Source: Parapristionchus giblindavisi
Taxonomy: Eukaryota; Nematoda; Chromadorea; Rhabditida; Diplogasteridae
Length of the DNA: 64,000 nt
Assembly: GCA_943737045.1 (NCBI GenBank)
Contig: CALSFV010000225.1
Location: forward strand, 434,001 to 498,000
Direction of reading: 5' to 3'
The translations under genes and the position numbers were made by a program. Positions within the stretch are counted from its first letter, which is position 1. Each line of letters starts with the position of its first letter. This document shows, piece after piece, positions 59,960-64,000 of this stretch. Under the pieces are notes generated by a model. That model did not search any database. It was not told the origin of the DNA and saw only the letters and a program-made list of their open reading frames with translations.

Positions 59960-62945
59960 GAAACTAATTAAGAAATGGCGAGTGGTGAATGATATCGAGT
60001 TTAATGCAAATTCTCCCCGGGCCAAAAACCAGGAAAGTGCCTACCATTCGATAGGTCTCCAAAATAGAAGACTCGAACGTTAAGGATTTTGGCAACGTAC
60101 CCCTGGGGGCCGAGTAATTTGCTTTTTTCTGACTATCTTTTTTTCGCCCTACAATAAGATCCAGTCTCTGTGAGATTGAGAACAAGCAGTGGTGGCCGGA
60201 TGGATAAGAGGATTGTCTATATAGCTTTTGCTCGCAAGTTCGATTCCCAAACCAGTTCAACTTCTTTTGCTATTTTTCTGTGTGAAAATCTTACAAAAAT
60301 CATTTTAGAAAAATGGCCTGCGAAAAGTTCGTAAATATATTATAAAAGCGATTCATTCTCGATAATAGCGCTCCTAACGCACTGGAAAAGTAAAAGTAAA
60401 TTTACAATCCGCTATTCAAGGCACACCTGACCTTCAAACATACTCCTTCAAATATGTCATCAAAATATTTACCCGAATTCAGCGCTGCATAAATCCTCAC
60501 AAGGACTTGTTACTTGTTATATATGAGACCGCTTGTGGAAGAACCGACCAAGTGCCGGCACAGTGAAAAAATTAAATTTTGGGGATCGGGGTTCTCAAGG
60601 GTGCTGATGACGATGGTCATGTTCATTTTTCACCTAAAGCCACCGTTTAGGCCAGATGACGTCGCGTTGAAATCGCGTTTTCAGTCATTTCTACTCAACC
60701 GGTGGTACTAAAATTTGCAGACTTTGCACCCAGGGGCAGAATTTGATGACGATCACGCCTGTCTAATTCATTTTTCATGAAAAAGTTTCCGAAATTTTCA
60801 AAATTCGAATTACTCTCAATGGCCATAGTGTGCGAGTGAGATACATAGATCGGACCGTAATGACTTCATGATCTCATAGAAAAAATTTCAGCCAATTTGT
60901 GGTAGGTACCTTCGAGAAAATCAACTTTAAGTGCAGTCAGATTGCCGTTGAAAGAGAGGCAATACCGTCATTTGATCTACCTCCTTGACTCTCTTCCCCC
61001 CGATCGATAGACACCCACGATCGATAAGACAGGCGGTCTCCTTCCTCTACTACATACTCTCTCCTCTCACAGATGAATTGAGGAACTCTTGTTATGATCA
61101 TTGTGTGGGTAGAAGGTAAAATAGCATTAACAATTTATCGTTGTTGAAGAGTTAAGAAAGAACACTCATAAAACAACTATTCAGATCAGAATGATAACAA
61201 AAAAAGCATGAAAGCCTCGACAAAACTACTACTCTTCTTCACTATAAATCTCTTCATAATGATCGTAGACGGTGTTCATCATCAATGTGAACTCGTCGAC
61301 TTCTTCATCTGAACTAATCTCATAGTAGTTATTCTTTCTTCTCCATTCCCTTTCTTCTCAGTCATATAAATTTGCGCTCGCGATTTTGGAGAAAATCTAT
61401 TTTTATCTACAGTGAAGTTTTGAAGTTTTAATATATATATTTTATCGACATGCTCAGCATGAAAGAAGTTTTGAAGTGAAGTGAGTGTTTTGTCGAGGCT
61501 TTCATGCTTTTTTGTTATCATTCTGATCTGAATAGTTGTTTTATGAGTGTTCTTTCTTAACTCTTCAACAACGATAAATTGTTAATGCTATTTTAACTTC
61601 TACCCACACAATGATCATAACAAGAGTTCATCAATTCATCTGTGAGAGGAGAGAGTATGTAGTAGAGGAAGGAGACCGCCTGTCTTATCGATCGTGGGTG
61701 CCTATCGATCGGGGGGAAGAGAGTCAAGGAGGTAGATCAAATGACGGTATTGCCTCTATTTCAACGGCAATCTGACTGCACTTAAAGTTGATTTTCTCGA
61801 AGGTACCTACCACAAATTGGCTGAAATTTTTTCTATGAGATCATGAAGTCATTACGGTCCGATCTATGTATCTCACTCGCACACTATGGCCATTGAGAGT
61901 AATTCGAATTTTAAAAATTTCGGAAACTTTTTCATGAAAAATGAATTAGACAGGCGTGATCGTCATCAAATTCTGCCCCTGGGTGCAAAGTCTGCAAATT
62001 TTAGTACCACCGGTTGAGCAGAAATGACTGAAAACGCGATTTCTACGCGACGTCATCTGGCCTAAACGGTGGCTTTAGGTGAAAAATGAACATGACCATC
62101 GTCATCAGCACCCTTGAGAACCCCGATCCCCAAAATTTAATTTTTTCACTGTGCCAGATTTCAAATATTTTAGTCGACTCTTACGCAAACGGCCTCATAT
62201 GAATCTTTACCGAGGACTCATCGAATTGAGATAATTGATTTTTACCGGTGGTCCAAGAAAGATTATCGTAATTACCCTAATCACTGTAAACCGAGCGTTA
62301 GGAGCGCTATAATCAAGAATAAATCGATTTCATAATGTATTTACGAAAATATTAGCAGGTCTCTAGCTTTAACGACCGCTAGTCCACTCCACGTACGGGA
62401 AAAATGTTACAAAAAACAACAATTGAAAATAATGAATTCGATTTTCATTTTTAACTACCATAAATTAAAATCATATCATTATAATCATTATAACTATAAT
62501 TATAATCATCATTATAGTCACAATCATTATGATCACCATTACATTATAAATTGTAATTTTCATAGTCATTTTCATATAGTAATGTAAAATATGTATTGTT
62601 GATTGATTTTTAAAATGATTTTTGCAAGATTTTCATACATAGAAAAATAGCAAAAGAAGTTGAACTGGTGTGGGAATCGAACTTGCGAGCAAAAGATATA
62701 TAGACAATCCTCTTATCCATCCGGCCACCACTGCTTGTTCTCAATCTCACAGAGACTGTATCATATTGTAGGGCGAAAAAAAAGACAGTCAGAAATATGC
62801 AAATTACTCGGCCCCCAGGGGTACGTTGCCAAAATCCTTAACATGCGAGTCTTCTATTTTGGAGACCTATCGAATGGTATATGTCCCATTCCGAAGTCCG
62901 GGACCGGCGCACCATACTTCCTTTGCCAGGTTAATATCCATTCTG
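59960..62945. mobile_element. Composite palindrome X with convergent tRNA-like modules
   Basis: Outer arms (about 60010-60420 and 62210-62890) are inverted copies: AACGTACCCCTGGGGGCCGA, TGGATAAGAGGATTGTCTAT and TAGCGCTCCTAACGC all pair. The left arm (plus strand, 60188-60252) and right arm (minus strand, 62735-62660) each carry GTGGCCGGATGGATAAGAGG (A-box region) and GCAAGTTCGATTCCCA (B box), pointing toward the centre. The centre is occupied by foldback A copy 3. The right arm extends to sequence also found at 57950-57995. Confidence 0.8.
60525..62196. mobile_element. Foldback A, copy 3, 1672 bp, ATAT duplication, variant interior
   Basis: ATAT at 60521-60524 and 62197-62200. Ends GAGACCGCTTGTGGAAGAAC (left, diverged) and GACTCTTACGCAAACGGCCT then C (right). 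The arms differ from copies 1 and 2 (CATTTCTACTCAACCGGTGG, TGACTTCATGATCTCATAGA). An inner palindrome (about 61075-61640) has GAACTCTTGTTATGATCATT and AATGATCATAACAAGAGTTC as ends, with a 170-bp loop. Confidence 0.85.
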
Positions 62946-63900
62946 CTTAAAACGCACTCTCCCTAACAGCGGGGGGACAGCGACAGGGGGATGGCACAAA
63001 GTTTCAAAATCATCCTAGACCATTCATATTTGGTGGCTAGAGTCCCTAGGGGTGGGACACACTTCAGCCAAAAAATTGGCCCCAATTATCGATTTTTGAT
63101 CTACCAAAACTGAAAATATCAAATTGATTTTTTCCAATCGTGTCATATATCATTCGAACGAGCGTTGAAAGTTATGTAAAACTGACAAGTTTCAAAAAAT
63201 TTCGTTCATTGGTTTTTGAGAAAAATCCGATTATTCGAAAAAATGCAAGATTTTTTTCCTTTCGTTAAATAGCAGGCCACTTTCCAGAAAACAGTTATTC
63301 CTGAATTAGTTGATATTTTGTGTAAAAATAGATGGGCTATCCGAATAACACACTCATTTTAACCATCTCCATTCCACAGCATGACATATTGGCAAAAAAC
63401 TAGCGGTTTTTAGAGTTACAATCGTCGACGCAGGTTCGAATCCGGTCGCGGAACATAATTTTTGCAAACTTTTTTTAGTTCCCTTTTACCTTCTAATCGT
63501 CTTTTTTCGATGTTCAGGACTGTTTTAATTGGTTTTCATAATACGTCAAATGATTTCTAGTTATTTCAGTTGTTGTTTTCCATCACGAAAACTTATTTTC
63601 TAAAGCAGTCACTAAAATCGATGAATCGATGAAAAATATTTAGGTACGGGCCTATGATACTGGCAACGATGCTCATAATCATGTCGAATTTTTCAAGCGC
63701 TAACTCTGATGGATCGAGAATACCATCACCGGAGGAAAGATTGGGTGCTAGCCAAATCAGCCCATATTATAGTCGCATAAAGTCTGCAAGAGCCACAGCA
63801 TCCGTTAAAGGGAGAGTATCCCATAAAAATATTGATTGAAATGCTGAAAATGTTCGAACCTGAAATTTTGTCCTACCACGAATTGACGAAATATCATACG
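62946..63900 (+). other. Unassigned; one B-box-like site near 63431
   Basis: CGCAGGTTCGAATCCGGTCG at about 63431-63450 is a good B box, but no A box at tRNA distance is convincing (nearest AAAACTAGCGGTTTTTAG). No coding exon supported; 60-codon frames have no domain. Confidence 0.4.
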
Positions 63901-63913
63901 GTAGCCATTGATA

Positions 63914-64000
63914 CAGTATCGTCCAAAAGTAATGGGACACTTTTTGATTTAACTTTTGAACCAGAAAAGCAATCAAGCTGATCTTTTGAGGAAATGTAGA
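63914..64000. mobile_element. Tc1-type left end, cut by window end
   Basis: TACAGTATCGTCCAAAAGTA then ATGGGACACTTTTTGATT and GAACCAGAAAAGCAATCAAG. TACAGT..CG..CAAAAGT is the shared start of the Tc1-type M and TC-L termini in this window. The rest lies outside. Confidence 0.7.

Overview
The window reads as a repeat-packed piece of a nematode genome. The evidence is AT-rich DNA, small introns with GT...(T)TTCAG borders, a perfect TTTCAG directly before an initiator ATG (a typical spliced-leader acceptor), and a gene of the ZYG-11/ZER-1 type. A diplogastrid such as Pristionchus is possible, but nothing here proves genus or species. Nothing looks bacterial, organellar or viral.

Only one intact protein-coding gene is supported: a 17-exon ZYG-11/ZER-1-like gene on the + strand, 21933-46555. 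I assembled it by hand; all 16 junctions keep frame and give 2169 nt (722 codons plus stop). It has an N-terminal leucine-rich region and a C-terminal armadillo-like region, as expected for the substrate receptor of a CUL-2 E3 ubiquitin ligase. The exons total 2.2 kb of a 24.6-kb span. The four largest introns are filled with terminal-inverted-repeat and foldback (giant palindrome) elements.

Layout. 1-1370: end of a TIR element, a GATCAAA-rich tract and unassigned DNA. 1370-14245: a satellite of about 702-bp monomers in two blocks, with a 3074-bp near-identical tandem duplication, a foldback carrying a LINE 3' scrap, and a minisatellite of about 115-bp units. 14246-21932: microsatellites, foldbacks, tRNA-like SINE modules and TTAA-type MITEs. 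21933-46555: the ZYG-11-like gene. 46750-57290 (minus strand): one old reverse-transcriptase gene split by four later insertions: a foldback with ATAA duplication, a TA-site MITE, a 7.6-kb Helitron-like element containing a 6.4-kb minisatellite, and a TTAA-site MITE carrying a tRNA-like module. Removing each insertion at its target duplication restores the RT reading frame across the junction, which fixes boundaries and target sites without a database. 57300-64000: Tc1/mariner ends, a Tc1/mariner-type copy with a decayed transposase and a preserved empty site nearby, and a composite palindrome of about 3 kb with convergent tRNA-like modules.

The most unusual signals are: (i) the Helitron-like element whose body is nearly all minisatellite; (ii) a satellite monomer homologous to the terminus of a TTAA-type foldback still present in an intron; (iii) recurrent tRNA-like (A box/B box) modules inside unrelated TIR elements; and (iv) a foldback carrying an ORF with a GWAL-type domain. 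All family assignments come from reading the sequence and recalling families; no search was run.
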